From positions 115,952,088 to 116,016,087 of the forward strand of contig JALGPY010000002.1 in NCBI GenBank assembly GCA_023055425.1: a stretch of DNA of 64,000 nt. The letters are read 5' to 3'. Within the stretch, counting starts at the first letter, position 1. Each line of letters starts with the position of its first letter. The position numbers were made by a program, and so were the translations under genes. The stretch is from Linanthus parryae (taxonomy: Eukaryota; Streptophyta; Magnoliopsida; Ericales; Polemoniaceae). Of the stretch, positions 47,293 to 59,660 are shown one piece after another. The notes under the pieces were generated by a model. The model had not been told where the DNA came from. It saw only the letters and a program-made list of their open reading frames with translations, and searched no databases.

Positions 47293-50200
47293 ATGGAGGC
47301 AGGGGAGGTACCGCTCATACTTGGCAGGCCGTTCTTGGCCACGGGCGAAGCAACGATAAACTGCAAGAGCGGGGAGCTGACCATGCAGATTAACGAGGAA
47401 AAAGTGAAATTCAACGTTTTTAAAAATCTGCAACTGCCAAATTACTACGACCACGAGGACATCTTTGCTATCGATGTGGTGGACGAAGGCTGGGAAAACA
47501 AGGAGATGGACCAGTTGTGGGAAGAGATTGACAGCATGTACGGGGAAGAAAAAGAGAAGACTCGGTGCGAGCACGCCATGAGAGCCGAGGACTGGACCAC
47601 TTTGCACCGGGACGAAGACGGTGGGCAAAAGATGATTCTGGTCCCGTCACTCAAGGAGCCACCCGCACTGGAGCTGAAACTGCTCCCGAGCCATCTCAGG
47701 TATGCGTATATTGGTGAAAATAGCACTCTGCCCGTAATTGTTTCGTCTCGTTTATCTCAGGAACAGGAGCAGAAACTGCTGGAAGTATTGCGAGAGCATA
47801 AGGAAGCAATCGCCTGGACGATTGCAGATATCAAGGGGATCAGCCCCTCCTACTGCATGCACAAGATCCGAATTGAAGAAGGCAAGAAACCGGTGATTCA
47901 GCCCCAGCGGAGACTGAACCCGAACATGAAGGACGTTGTGCGAAAAGAGGTCATGAAGTGGCTGGAAGCGGGAATCATCTACCCCATATCGGACAGCACG
48001 TGGATCAGCCCGGTCCAGTGCGTGCCTAAAAAGGGGGGTATTACGGTAGTGCAGAATAAAGATCAGGAGCAGATTGCGCAGCGTACCGTTACAGGCTGGC
48101 GGATCTGCATGGACTATCGGAGGCTAAACGATGCAACACTGAAGGACCACTTCCCGCTGCCATTCATGGACCAGATGCTGGACCGGCTCGCCCACCACGC
48201 CTATTACTGTTTTCTGGACGGGTACTCCGGGTACAACCAGATTTGCATAGCCTCGGAAGATCAGGAAAAGACGACGTTTACCTGCCCATACGGTACGTTC
48301 GCGTTTCGGCGCATGCCGTTCGGGTTGTGTAATGCTCCTGCCACATTCCAGAGATGTATGATGGCGATTTTTTCCGACATGATCGAGAAAAATCTGGAGG
48401 TCTTCATGGACGACTTTTCACTCTTCGGGGACAGTTTCGATGACTGCCTGTTCCATTTGGGCCAGGTTCTGATCCGATGCAAGAAGGCAAATTTGGTGCT
48501 CAATTGGGAAAAGTGTCACTTTATGGTCACCGAGGGGATCGTGCTGGGTCACAGAATTTCCAGCAAAGGACTCGAGGTGGACAAGGCTAAGATCGAGGTG
48601 ATAAAGCAGCTTCCATACCCGACGAACGTAAGGGCGATCAAAAGTTTTCTGGGACATGCAAGATTTTACCGAAGGTTCATCAAGGACTTTTCCAAGATCA
48701 CAAAGCCACTTTGCGCGTTACTCGGAAAAGACGTACCCTTTGATTTCGATGCAGCATGTCGGCAGGCTTTTGACCATTTGAAGGAAAAGCTGACCACAGC
48801 CCCGGTTATAACCACGCCAGATTGGTCACTCCCGTTTGAGCTGATGTGTGACGCCAGCGACTACGCAGTCGGGGCAGTTTTGGGACAGCGGAAGGATAAG
48901 GTATGCCACGTCATTTATTATGCGAGCCGGGTACTCAACGATGCCCAGCTCAACTATGGCACGACAGAAAAGGAACTGCTGGCCGTGGTGTACGCCCTGG
49001 ATAAATTCAGGCCCTATCTGGTCGGGTCAAAAGTTATCGTTTTTACCGACCATAGTGCCCTGAAATACCTGCTGGACAAGAAGGACGCGAAACCGAGACT
49101 GTTGAGGTGGGTACTACTAATGCAGGAATTCGATGTGGAAATCCGGGACAAGAAGGGAGTTGAGAACGTGGTAGCGGATCACCTATCCAGACTTGAAAAC
49201 GTGAAGGTGGACCCGGTGCCGATCAAGGAAAACTTCCCAGACGAGCACATCATGGCAGTAAAAATCGGGAGACCGTGGTACTATGCCATAGCCAATTACT
49301 TGGTCACTGGCACGCTTCCCGAGGAGCTCACCCCGTCGCAGCGGAAAAAGTTCATTGCCGAAAGCCGACAGTATTTCTGGGACGACCCGTACTTGTTCAA
49401 ACAGGGGGCCGACAACATCTTGAGAAGGTGTATCCCGACCCACGAAGCCTGGAACGTGATCCGACACTGCCATTCATCACAGTGTGGGGGTCATTTTGGG
49501 GGAACGCGAACAGCGCATAAAATACTGCAGTCCGGGTTTTTCTGGCCGACAATCTTCAAAGACTGTCACGACTATGTGCAGGGATGCGATAGGTGCCAGA
49601 GGACAGGAAACACGTCACAACGGGACGAGATGCCGATGACCGTGTGGCAGGAGGTAGAGCCATTTGATGTATGGGGGATTGACTTCATGGGTCCGTTCCC
49701 GTCTTCAATGGGGAATCTTTACATTCTGCTGGCAGTAGATTATGTGACAAAGTGGATCAAAGCGATCGTGTGTCAGAAAAACGATGCAGCTACCGTTGAG
49801 CGTTTTCTGAAACGCAACGTTTTCACTCGTTTCGGGACCCCCAGGGCAATGATCAGCGACGAGGGCTCTCACTTCATCAATCGAGTTTTTGCGAAAGTTC
49901 TGAAACAATACGGTGTGTCAGTTCATAAAGTCTCGTTACCTTACCATCCGCAGACGAACGGGCAAGCCGAGGTGTCGAATCGAGAGATCAAGAGCATACT
50001 CGAGAAAACAGTGAATCTCGGCCGAAAGGATTGGTCCGTCAGACTAGACGATGCGCTCTGGGCCTACAGGACAGCTTTCAAAACACCGCTGGGAATGTCA
50101 CCGTACCAGCTCGTTTTTGGGAAAGCGTGCCACTTACCGGTGGAACTGGAGCACAAGGCGTATTGGGCCATCAAACTGCTGAACTTGGACCAGAATCTAG

Positions 50201-50562
50201 CAGGGGATAAGAGGAAGATGGCACTGCTGGAATTGGAAGAATTCCGCAGAACGGCTTTCGAGAACGCCAAAATTTACAAAGAGAAGACAAAGAAGTGGCA
50301 TGATAACCGTATCACGCCAAAGCAATTTAATGAAGGCGACAAGGTGCTTCTCTACAATACCCGGATGCGGTTCTTTCCGGGGAAGTTGAGGTCTCGTTGG
50401 TCGGGACCGTTCATCATCAAGCAGATTTTTGCCTGGGGGGCATTCGAGCTGGAAAATCCAAAAGACAAATCCAGTTTCAGGGTGAACGGGAACCGGATCA
50501 AGCCGTATCTCGAGACCGCCGCAGTCGTCAAAATAGACCCGGTCTATTTTGATGATCCGTAA
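47293..50562 (+). CDS. Athila B pol: reverse transcriptase, RNase H, integrase
   Basis: A 1089-codon open frame in the frame next to gag, separated by the one-base shift near 47250. It begins inside the linker after the protease ([20 protein letters not shown]). [34 protein letters not shown], active site FMDDFS at 48403-48420. RNase [38 protein letters not shown]. Integrase: HHCC zinc-binding region ([18 protein letters not shown] near 49590) and the D-D-E core in [18 protein letters not shown] and [11 protein letters not shown]. Intact catalytic residues mean the pol proteins themselves look functional. The frameshift probably prevents normal gag-pol expression from this copy. Confidence 0.94.
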   Translation: MEAGEVPLILGRPFLATGEATINCKSGELTMQINEEKVKFNVFKNLQLPNYYDHEDIFAIDVVDEGWENKEMDQLWEEIDSMYGEEKEKTRCEHAMRAEDWTTLHRDEDGGQKMILVPSLKEPPALELKLLPSHLRYAYIGENSTLPVIVSSRLSQEQEQKLLEVLREHKEAIAWTIADIKGISPSYCMHKIRIEEGKKPVIQPQRRLNPNMKDVVRKEVMKWLEAGIIYPISDSTWISPVQCVPKKGGITVVQNKDQEQIAQRTVTGWRICMDYRRLNDATLKDHFPLPFMDQMLDRLAHHAYYCFLDGYSGYNQICIASEDQEKTTFTCPYGTFAFRRMPFGLCNAPATFQRCMMAIFSDMIEKNLEVFMDDFSLFGDSFDDCLFHLGQVLIRCKKANLVLNWEKCHFMVTEGIVLGHRISSKGLEVDKAKIEVIKQLPYPTNVRAIKSFLGHARFYRRFIKDFSKITKPLCALLGKDVPFDFDAACRQAFDHLKEKLTTAPVITTPDWSLPFELMCDASDYAVGAVLGQRKDKVCHVIYYASRVLNDAQLNYGTTEKELLAVVYALDKFRPYLVGSKVIVFTDHSALKYLLDKKDAKPRLLRWVLLMQEFDVEIRDKKGVENVVADHLSRLENVKVDPVPIKENFPDEHIMAVKIGRPWYYAIANYLVTGTLPEELTPSQRKKFIAESRQYFWDDPYLFKQGADNILRRCIPTHEAWNVIRHCHSSQCGGHFGGTRTAHKILQSGFFWPTIFKDCHDYVQGCDRCQRTGNTSQRDEMPMTVWQEVEPFDVWGIDFMGPFPSSMGNLYILLAVDYVTKWIKAIVCQKNDAATVERFLKRNVFTRFGTPRAMISDEGSHFINRVFAKVLKQYGVSVHKVSLPYHPQTNGQAEVSNREIKSILEKTVNLGRKDWSVRLDDALWAYRTAFKTPLGMSPYQLVFGKACHLPVELEHKAYWAIKLLNLDQNLAGDKRKMALLELEEFRRTAFENAKIYKEKTKKWHDNRITPKQFNEGDKVLLYNTRMRFFPGKLRSRWSGPFIIKQIFAWGAFELENPKDKSSFRVNGNRIKPYLETAAVVKIDPVYFDDP

Positions 50563-50793
50563 GAGGTAACAAGGTCGGGCCGTCGACCGTAAATTACAAG
50601 GCGCTGTTTGGGAGGCAACCCAAAATTTATCGTTTATGTATTTAGTTTTATTAGTTATTACGTTATTATGACAGTTCTGAATTTTCGAGAGAGGCGAGAT
50701 GAGCGGGTTTTTGACTTTGAATTTGAGAATGTGCAGATACAGAAACATCCAAAACAGCTAGAACCGGGAAAACAGGGGAAGAGAGAAGATTTG

Positions 50794-50874
<81 letters not shown>

Positions 50875-51739
50875 AATTTTTGCCTCGGGCTGCGTATATA
50901 CGCAGCCCCTGCGTATATACGCAACCCGTGGGCAGGAAAATATTTTTTTTTTCTTTTTTTTGGTTGTTTTCTGGTTGGGTATATACGCAGTACTGCGTAT
51001 ATACGTAAACAGGAAAGAAAAGAAAAAAAAAATCAAAACTTTTTCAAAACCCCGGGAGTATTTTGGTCATTTTGACCATTTAGGGTTTAAATGGGAAGAG
51101 GGGGCCGGATTTCACCATTGTTGGCACCTCTCTTTCTCTCTCTACCTCCATTTCCTCTCACTTGAAGAACACAAATTGTGCATCGGACCTCCAAATCAAA
51201 ATCCGGGCACATTTCAGGAATCCCCTCGTCGCAAGGAGCAAGATTCATCCATCAAAATCCAGAAACAAGCGAAAATCGAGCGGGCAATTTCCATCAAAAA
51301 GTGAGGTGTTCTTGAGGAAAAGTGCGGATTCGAAGGTGTTAGAGCAAGAACTAGCAAAAACCGTACAAGGGAACGTGAACGAGGAGATCGAGGGCTTCGA
51401 TTTGGTGGGCTCGGATTTCAATTCCGGGCAGTTGACTTTTCCGGCGACTTTTCCGGCGACCGCCGGCGGTTATCCGGCGACTTTCCGGGCAGAATCTCCG
51501 GTCTTCACCCCTGTTTAGGGAAGGTCGAAAATCTCATCCCTCGCTTTATTTTCCGTTTTGGCACGGCCCGTAGCCGGGCCCGTTATTTTCGGTAATTTTG
51601 CGTTTTGGAGCGGCACTTGCCGTGTGGACCTCTGGTAGCTCTTAGGTGGACTATCTATTGAGACACACTATTTTTGTGCACGTTTCACGTTCTTGCTTAT
51701 TTTCCCGAGTTGGCACGTTTTACGAGATTTTAGTCTGTT
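50563..51739 (+). other. Athila B spacer between pol and env-like ORF
   Basis: Carries GGGAGGCAACCCAA (50609-50622), typical just after Athila pol, the (TA)n run, four palindrome units (two perfect at 50892 and 50911, variants at 50977 and 50995) and a probable leader before the ATG at 51740. The open frame at 51162-51518 starts at TTG, not ATG. Confidence 0.6.
50798..50871. repeat. (TA)n microsatellite after pol
   Basis: About 36 TA units, immediately before two GCGTATATACGC palindromes (50892, 50911). The matching place in element A has T/A runs instead. Confidence 0.95.
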
Positions 51740-53553
51740 ATGGAGTTTCACGTACCCGTCTTAGACCCCGAGCGAGATGACATCCCGACTGACTATGAGG
51801 CGGATGAGCTTTCCCCTACGCTTTTTGACAGTTTTAGGTTCGTCAACCATCATGCCCAACATTACTTTATGACCGGAACCAAAATGGGTCATGGCCTTCC
51901 CGTAGACTTTCAGTTTGGGGTCGACCATACGAACATGCCGCCAGAGATGGCCGATTATGCGAGTCGACCGGACATTTTCGGAACGTCCCTAGCGGGGTTT
52001 CCGGACTTGTCCAGTTCTGACTTGGTGCGTGAGTTCTACGCGAACCTCATGCACAAGGGGGAGGGTGAGGCCAACGGGGATGTTCGTTAGGTTTATTTGC
52101 GGCGTACGTTTCTGTTGCTCATGGCGGATACCATCCGCCAAGCGTACCAGATCCCGATGCGCCATTTCTCGTGCGCATATGCTGAGTGTGCAGATTACCC
52201 GCCTAGCGATGCTGAGCTTTTGCGGGTTGTGACTGGGGGGTACCCGGGTGCCCATTTCGAGAGAGAGGGGACAGGCGAGATAGGCAAGAAATTGCATTCT
52301 CGTTTTATTACCGGCCCGCCACGGTGGTGGGCCGAGTGGGTAGTAAACAGGGTCGTGGGTATTAAACACTTCACCTACCTTGACTTTGAGTACGTACTCT
52401 TAGTCTACTGCCTTGTTCTGAGACGAGAGGTTGACATTCCTCGTCGGATTTGGGTGTACATGCAGGAGCGGAACTGCTCCGGGAGCCATAAGGGATTGGG
52501 GTACGCCAACCTTATTGCCAAACTGGCACGGGAGTTTGAGGTTCCGCTGCACAATTTAGAGGGTGACCTACAGCCTCCTAAGCCTCGGCCTTATAGGAAG
52601 CTTATCGCTCGTCACCCGGGCCCACCACAGCCAGTCGTTGACCTCGATGAGGATGACGATTTTATGGAGGAGGACCTGGCTCCTGCACCTGCCCCTGCCC
52701 CTAGGAGGCGTTCGACTCAGGAGCGACCAGTCAGTCGCCAGGCATCGGCCGGACTTCGGCGATGCCGTACTAGTAGAGAGAGTGAGCGACCCGAGTCGAG
52801 TAGACAGGGGACTGAGAGGAATGCCCAGCCTCAGCCTGCCCGTCAGAGAGGTGAGCCGGCCCCACGGGCCAACCCGACCCCACGAGCTCGACCGGCCCCG
52901 CCACGTAGACTGCCCCGAGTGGACGAGAGATTTGAGGGTGTCAGGGCGGACGCAAGTCCATAGGAGAGAAGGTGTCTGAGAGCGTGGGCAAGCTTTGGAG
53001 AGCGTTGACGCATAACCGCCGGACTCAGCGGAAGGTCACGAAGGACACCCAGGCAGCCCTAGCTAGTATTCGAGAGGAGCAGCGGGATGCGGCTCGGCAC
53101 GCGGGCCGAGAACCGCCACTCCCGCTGTATTTTCCACCTACCTACTCCAGCAGCTTTACCGAGGGATGGTCGGATGACGGGGACTCTAGCGAGTGCACGT
53201 CGGCTCCACCACCCCCGACCCAGCCACCTCCACCGACTCAGCCATCACAGCCACCTGCCCGACAGGAGAGACGGCAGCCTGGGACACGATCCCGGCAGCC
53301 TACAGGTCGTCAGGCTGGGACCCGTACCCAGCAGACTGGGGCCCGTACTCAGCAGCCTTCGAGTGGCAGGACGACTTTGCGATCCCAGCCACCTAGCAGT
53401 TGGACTGGGTCCGAGTCGCAGTCCTCGGATTACCGGCCCCGTACACGGGCACGTCAGCCGGTATTTAGGACTGATTCAGAGAGCAGCTCGCCGGGTAGCA
53501 TTTCCGGTACGTCCGAGACCGGGTCAGACCCGACATTTTTTCCGGACGAGTGA
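51740..53553 (+). pseudogene. Athila env-like/ORF3 protein (one stop, one frameshift)
   Basis: ATG at 51740 opens FHVPVLDPERDDIPTDYEAD; an in-frame TAG at 52088-52090, then open to 52963 (PRRIWVYMQERNCSGSHKG, FEVPLHNLEGDLQPP). A frame change before 52972 leads to a second piece ending at 53553 (GKLWRALTHNRRTQRKV, then a Pro/Thr/Arg/Gln-rich tail). Position between pol and 3' LTR is that of the Athila env-like ORF, and the central part looks like the 'Athila ORF-1' family. No obvious signal peptide or transmembrane segment, so a true envelope role is doubtful. Confidence 0.72.
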
Positions 53554-55491
53554 GTGCCATGAGGGCATGCCACCTCTTAGTGGGGGGGTGGTAGTCGTGT
53601 CTGCATTAACCCGGTCTGCACGTTTTTTCGTATTTATTTTTATTTTTTTTTATTTTTATTTTTGAGTCAGCATATTTTTTTTATTTGAGTCAATCCACCA
53701 TAATCATTCTGGCCATGCATTGTATATGGATTAAAAAAAAATTAAAAATTAAATTTTTTTTATGCTGCTGGTTGGGTATATACGCAGACCTGCGTATATA
53801 CGCAAACAGCAAGTATAAATTATTTTTCAAAAAAAAAAAAGAGTTTGAAATCAGAAAATTTTGAGAAAGGGCAATCAAGGTAACAAAAACAGTGAAGAAA
53901 TTGAGTTTGAATCCTTTGAAAGAGAAGAAAACTTGCACCGAGGTATAGTAGATAGGTGAGAGCCAGTGACCTTTGGAATCCGTGAGTAATTAACAACTGA
54001 GCGAAAAATCCGACTAGTTGCTACACCACCGTCACATAGGTAGTCGACAACCCGCCCACGGGCGCCGTCACGGTCATCGCATTTTTCGGTGGAGTGACTG
54101 GCTATCAAGGGACCTCACGTCCTGTTTCTTACCCCTAGGTCCAACTAGTCAACCCGTTTGAAGCCATTTACCCTCTTTCTTCGTAGCCACTTTAGCCTAG
54201 GCAGCCTTCTTTGAGACCTCATCAGTTGATAGTTGGCTATTCTGCGTGTTATGATGGAGGGAGTGAGTAGGGGCAGGTTTTAGATGGGGGAGCTTCATGA
54301 GTTATCAGTTTTGGACAGTTTCGATTTCGACACGTTTTTTGAGGGAAGGACAGGGTGAGTGAGAGGCGACAGTGCATTAATTTGCGGAGGTGGATCACTT
54401 CACTACATAGTGACCACAGGAGGAGTTAGTCGCGTGCGAGCATCTTTTCGCACAAAACGGGGTTCCGGGGGGGTTGTAGGGTCAATTGGTGGTTGTGCCG
54501 TTTTTCTACATCTTTGGTGATAAGGAGGTTCGGTGGGACTGCACAGTATTATCTCGACTACAGGATCAGCGCTTCAGGATTAGTGTGGGGGTACTTCACA
54601 TGAGGACATTTTACATACCCCACGACAGAGATTTATTTTCACTCACTCAGCTTTAGTCAGTTTAGTATTGTCAGTATTCGTGTACGTTTGTATATATAGT
54701 TGTGTTATAAAAAATATATATATATATATATTATGAAAAAAAAATAAAAAAAAAATGTAAAAAGAAGAAAAAAAAAAGAAAAAAAAATTATGATCTAGTT
54801 TTTAGTTTGTTTGTGTTTTTGTTATTTAAATAAAAAGCTGAGTGAGTGGCACAATTTTCGAGACGTTTTACACCGCTTCACATTTGTGGCCGCGAGCACG
54901 GCGAAGACACACCGGGGGACAGGAGAATTGGGAAAGCAGGAACTTAGGTGTTTCGAGCAGTTTTTCGGGATCTCGGTGAGGGGTGTGAGTTTGGTAAATT
55001 GTGAGAATGTCATAACATGTAGGATTATGCCGTACCTTGATACATATATCTATCCTACCTGATTAGACATAGATCCTTTCGGAAACAGCTCGGATGGTAA
55101 GTTAGCTAGGGATTTGCTCAGTTTGATAACCAAAGTAATAGTACTTCGGTCCAGTGCTTAAATCCACCATATAAATCTGTTCAGACTTACCGATCGCTTG
55201 CAGGGAAGTAAATTCTGAAAAGGATGAGATCACGAGGACACACTGTTTATGTTTTTGAGGTTGCCCGATCTCGCACAAAAAAAAATATTTTTGTCACTAG
55301 TCTGTTTTGAGTCGTTTGAGTCTGTGTATATTCTATCTGAGTCAGTTTTTCTATCGAGTCGTCCGGTTGAAAGGTTCGGGTCGAAAGCGTATGCAACGGT
55401 AGGGTATGTACAGAGTCAGTCACGAGGACAGAAAGGCAGGCTAGAGTTGGCAGGATTGCTCGGGACGAGCAATGTTTAGTGCGGGGGTATT
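53554..55491 (+). other. Long 3' non-coding region of Athila B with repeated PPT-like sites
   Basis: About 1.9 kb without a real ORF. G-runs preceded by AGTG occur at 53577 (AGTGGGGGGGTGGTAG), 54581 (AGTGTGGGGGTACTT) and 55479 (AGTGCGGGGGTATT); the last abuts the LTR and is the functional PPT. Palindrome units at 53774 (variant) and 53792. A-rich and TA-rich stretch at 54700-54790. Confidence 0.6.
55479..55491 (+). other. Polypurine tract of Athila B
   Basis: GTGCGGGGGTATT directly before the 3' LTR start TGATAACG. Confidence 0.8.
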
Positions 55492-57162
55492 TGATAACGC
55501 CCAATTAGGGGTTATCTTTTATCCTGATTTCACGAGTATTTGTGTCGGAATTAGCGGTTTTTGCCCGAAAATGCCTTAGAATGCCTCGGGAATCTAGAAC
55601 GAGACGTTTATTTGTACTTGCTGGATTTCTGCTTATTTCTTGCTATATTTGATATGATCGCGGGTTTTCGTTCGTGTTGCCTTTTCAGGAACAGGTTCGG
55701 GAGGTGCATCGGGAAGCGTGTCGGGACCAAGCCGGGACCGTCTCGGGAAACGTGCACAAAACCGGGACACGACGGAAACACGGAAAAGCAGGAGAACACC
55801 GAAGAGGCAAACCGGCAGCGTCAGGCAGAAGAGTGGGACCCAGGGGACCAAACCTGGCCCACCAAAGGACCAAGTGGGGCCCACATCTCCACCCCCTGCC
55901 TGCGTATATACGCAGGCCTGCGTATATAAGCAGCCTTGCGTATATAAGCAGCCTTGCGTATATACGCAGGCAGGGAGGGAGATGGGGGTTGTTGGTTGGG
56001 CCCTGGTTGCGTATATACGCAACCCTGCGTATATACGCAACCAGTTTTGACTTTTTGGTCAAAGACGGTGGACCGATGGCAGATTCCGTAATTTCGGGCA
56101 CAAGCGTTTTCGGGAAACAGCACTATTTAAAGACTCGTCCAGACTCGTTTTGAAGACACGGAGACACAGCACAATTCTCAGCACAACCGAAGGGCAAGTC
56201 AGAGCATTCACGGAGACACAGCACAATTCTCAGCACAACCGAAGGGCAAGTCAGAGCATTCACGGAGAGCACGAAAGCGCGATTCGAGATTCGAAGACTT
56301 AGTTTGATTTCGTTCTCTCTCTTTATATTCAGAAACTGCGTTTTGTACTATGTCTAGTCGTAGCTAAACTTTTCACCTAGGTTCTCGGTGAACCTAGGGT
56401 TTCGTACTCAGATTTTATGATTACTACGTTTATGGATTCATGATGATTATCTTAATTCAGCAAGTTGTATCTGTTATTCTGGTTTTGATTATTATCGTAT
56501 ATGCATGATAGGATTGATCACCCAGGATTTCTATAGATCCGAGCTTGTAGGTGAAAACGTCAAGTTAGGGTTAGGAAGAAAAACCGGGATTTAGTACCTT
56601 ACCCTGATAGACCGACCAGAGAAAGGGAGATAGGGCTAGCATCGAAAAACGTGAGACCAACTGTTAGAGAATTTGACCCGGGCCATTAGGACAGGTTAGA
56701 AACCCTAACAGGATTATACCGAGACTGCAGACTTAGGCAGCTTAACAAGAATCCGAAAGTCTGCAGGATCGGGATTACGTGTGGAATCAGAAAAGTCACT
56801 GCACAACTGGTACGTTGCACAGATATCGAAACTGCTGAGTGTTTTCATAATCGAACGTAAAACTGAAATCTGTAGAAACCCTAGGGGATCCTGGAGCCTA
56901 GTCTTCATCTATTATCGTTACAACCGATTCAGCTTATTTCAGAAAACGTCACAAAAAATATTTACGTTTACGTTTTTAATTTCTGTTTTTAGTTTAGTCA
57001 CTAAAATCACAACCTACTCCTCCTTGTTACTGCACTCGGTTAACCAAAACTGACAACGTAAGTAAACCCGAAACAGTCCTCGTGGGAACGATAATCCGAG
57101 TCTAATTGCACCCGGTACTACAAGATTCGTACACTTGCGATAGCACGTTAGTTTGCGCATCA
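55492..57162 (+). repeat. 3' LTR of Athila element B
   Basis: Near-identical to the 5' LTR. Six palindrome units instead of seven (two blocks, 55902-55967 and 56009-56038, with two AAGC variants), the same 52-bp duplication, TATA-like box at 56124-56131. Confidence 0.93.
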
Positions 57163-59514
57163 TCCATCTCCTCGTTTTCCCAACCTTCGTCAACCACGTC
57201 TATGGCAAAGATATCCTCGTGGTCGTAGTAATTTGGCAGTTGCAGATTTTTGAAAACGTTGAATTTCACTTTTTCCTCGTTAATCTGCATGGTCAGCTCC
57301 CCGCTCTTGCAGTTTATCATTGCTTCGCCAGTGGCCAAAAACGGTCTGCCAAGTATGAGCGGTACCTCCCCTGCCTCCATGTCCAGGATGACGAAATCTG
57401 CCAGAAAAATCAGCTCGCCGACCTTGACCAGAATATCCTCGATAACCCCATAAGCCTGTTTTACGGACCTGTCTGCCATCTGCAGCATCATTTTGGTGGG
57501 TCGGGGTTCACCGACTTTCAAACTTTTGAAAATCGTTAACGGCATCAGGTTGATGCTGGCCCCTAGGTCACACAGAGCCTTTCCTGTGAAAGCGTTACCT
57601 AGGGTGACCGGTATAACAAAACTGCCAGGATCCTTTCTCTTCCTCGGTAGCCCATTCTTCACACACTCACTTCTGCCGTCAGGTTTATGGTCTCGAAATC
57701 GCTCATCCGCCTCCTCCCATACAAGATGTCCTTGAGGAATTTGGCGTAAGTGGGCATCTTAGCCAAGGCCTCGGCAAAAGGTATGTTAATCTGCAGCTGC
57801 TTGAACATCTCAAGAAACCTGGCGTAGTCCTTGCTTTCGTCCCTCTTTCGTGTTCGCAAGGGGTATGGCACCTCCTTGGAGACAGGTACCGTTTCTGCAT
57901 ATGTCTCGTTCTGCACTGCATCCTGCTCAGCCGAGCCCTTCGGCTGGGGGCGGTCGACTGTGCTGTTATCCTGGCCTGACAAGTTGCGTTCTACTTCTTT
58001 CAAATTTTCTGCACGTGCGTGGCTGGGATACGTGGATCCTGCAGTGCCTATCCACTCCGAGTGGAGATAGCATTGATCTGAGCCCGTGGATTATTTACTG
58101 TATTCGAGGGTAGGTTTCCTGGCTGTCTCTCTGTTAGCTGTTGTGCTAACTGCCCCACTTGTACTTCCAAAGCGCGTAATGACGTTTTGGTTGTCTGCGT
58201 GTCTGCCGTCAGGGCGTCCATGTGTTTGAACTGGGACTCCATGGTCTGGAACATGGACTTGATCTCCTTCATCTGAGCGTTGTACTGCTGTGCAGATGGG
58301 ACTGACTGAGCCTGCTGGGCCGGGGCAGCCTGCTGGGCTGGTGGCCTGTGCTGGAATCCCGGTGCGTAAACTGCTACGTTCGGGTTTCCGTACCGAAACC
58401 CGGGATGGTCTCTCGTGCCCGGTCGGTACCGGCTCGGGTCCCACTGCTGCTGTACATAATTGGTGTCTTCGGTCCTCAGTTCCTCAATGGCTGTGTCCAG
58501 ATCAGGTTCTTCGACTGCTGCAACAGTCTTCTTATCCGAGTAGACTTTCTTGACCAAGTCATGAACGATCTTGGCCAGGTTGTCTATCCGGTCATCCTCT
58601 GCTGGTTCGGCTCTAGCCGTCATCCTGCGATCGTCAAACAGTCGGGTGTCCTGCTTGGCCAACTGCTTCATCAGGTCATACGCACCTTCTTTGTCCACGT
58701 GATACAAGAAGTTTCCCCCGGCCTCTCTGTCAATCCTGTCGGCGTTCTCCCTGTCTAGGGCATGGTAGAAAACCTGCAGGATTTTTGCGTCTCCAAAACC
58801 GTGGTCCGGGCACCGTTTTACCAATCTCATGAGCCTGTCCCATGCGTCCACCACCGTCTCCCCCATCTTCTGCCTGAATGACATAATCTCGCTCTGTAAC
58901 TGTATGACTCGGGAGGCGGGATAGAACTTTGCCAGAAAATCTGCGACACACTCCTCCCATGTGGTGATGGATCGGAGTGGTCGGGATTCGAGCCAGTCTT
59001 TGGCCACTCCGTAAAGATAGTATGGAAATAAGATCAGCATGAGTTCCTCTGCTTCTACCCCCTTGTATCTGACCTTGTTGCAGTAATCTTCGAATTTCCC
59101 GATAAAATCGTTCGGGTCTTCGTCGGCCCTGCCATGAAACGGGCAGAGAGTTTGTACCGTCTAAATGGTGGATGGTTTGATGTCAAAGTGCTCGGCGGTG
59201 ATCTCGGGCACCACAATAGCTCGCTCATGCCCCCCGGTGGGGACTTCGAAATTTTCCACCAATGCTTTCCCAGATCGGTTATATGTTCTCTGGTTGCTTC
59301 GGGCAGCGAGTCCCGCTGTGACAAGTTCCTCAAAGTACCGAGCCATCTGGGCTGGGGTACGTGTCTCTCGTTCCTGTCCACCGGCTTCGGTGTTCTCGGG
59401 CGTATCTCTCTGGTTGGTTGCCATCCTGCTTTCTCGGTTTCTGCGGTTCTGTTCCGTATACAGTTTTTTCGGGTTGTCGAGTGGTGACACCAAATCGCGA
59501 GGCAATCTGGGCAT
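57163..59514 (-). pseudogene. Athila A gag and protease, 5' part of the split gene
   Basis: ATG at 59512-59514. TAG stop at 59161-59163, a second TAG at about 58047, small deletions that shift frame near 58030 and 57660, then open to the insertion point. Gag blocks [11 protein letters not shown] and DFLAKFYP (about 59000-58900) and protease [12 protein letters not shown] (about 57570-57540) match element B. It continues in pol at 43316 on the other side of element B. Confidence 0.9.
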
Positions 59515-59636
59515 CAACTGAACAGTCCTGAAAACGCAGATTAAAAAACGCAGTGAGATAAAAAGAAAAATAACAAAACTGAAAATAAACAAAGACACAG
59601 AAAACTAATTCTGACTACTAAATAGACCCTAAAAAG

Positions 59637-59654
59637 TCCCCGACAACGGCGCCA
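59637..59654 (-). other. Primer binding site of Athila element A
   Basis: On - it reads TGGCGCCGTTGTCGGGGA, one base different from the PBS of element B. Confidence 0.88.
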
Positions 59655-59660
59655 AAAACT

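Larger units (their letters stand above)
43317..57162 (+). mobile_element. Athila-type Ty3-gypsy element B, almost intact, inserted in element A
   Basis: 13,846 bp. LTRs 43317-45006 (1690 bp) and 55492-57162 (1671 bp) both run TGATAACGCCC...GCGCATCA. Target duplication TCCAT at 43312-43316 and 57163-57167, inside the pol of element A. PBS TGGCGCCGTTGCCGGGGA at 45013-45030, gag-pol 45153-50562, env-like region 51740-53553, PPT just before 55492. The LTRs differ by few substitutions, one 18-bp repeat unit and one base, so insertion was recent. One one-base frameshift in gag-pol and one TAG plus one frameshift in the env-like region are the only coding breaks seen. Confidence 0.95.

Noticed and set aside
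51162..51518. A 118-codon open frame conserved in element A (39734-39444).
   Set aside because: It starts at TTG in both copies, and the differences between A and B mostly change amino acids, as in non-coding DNA.
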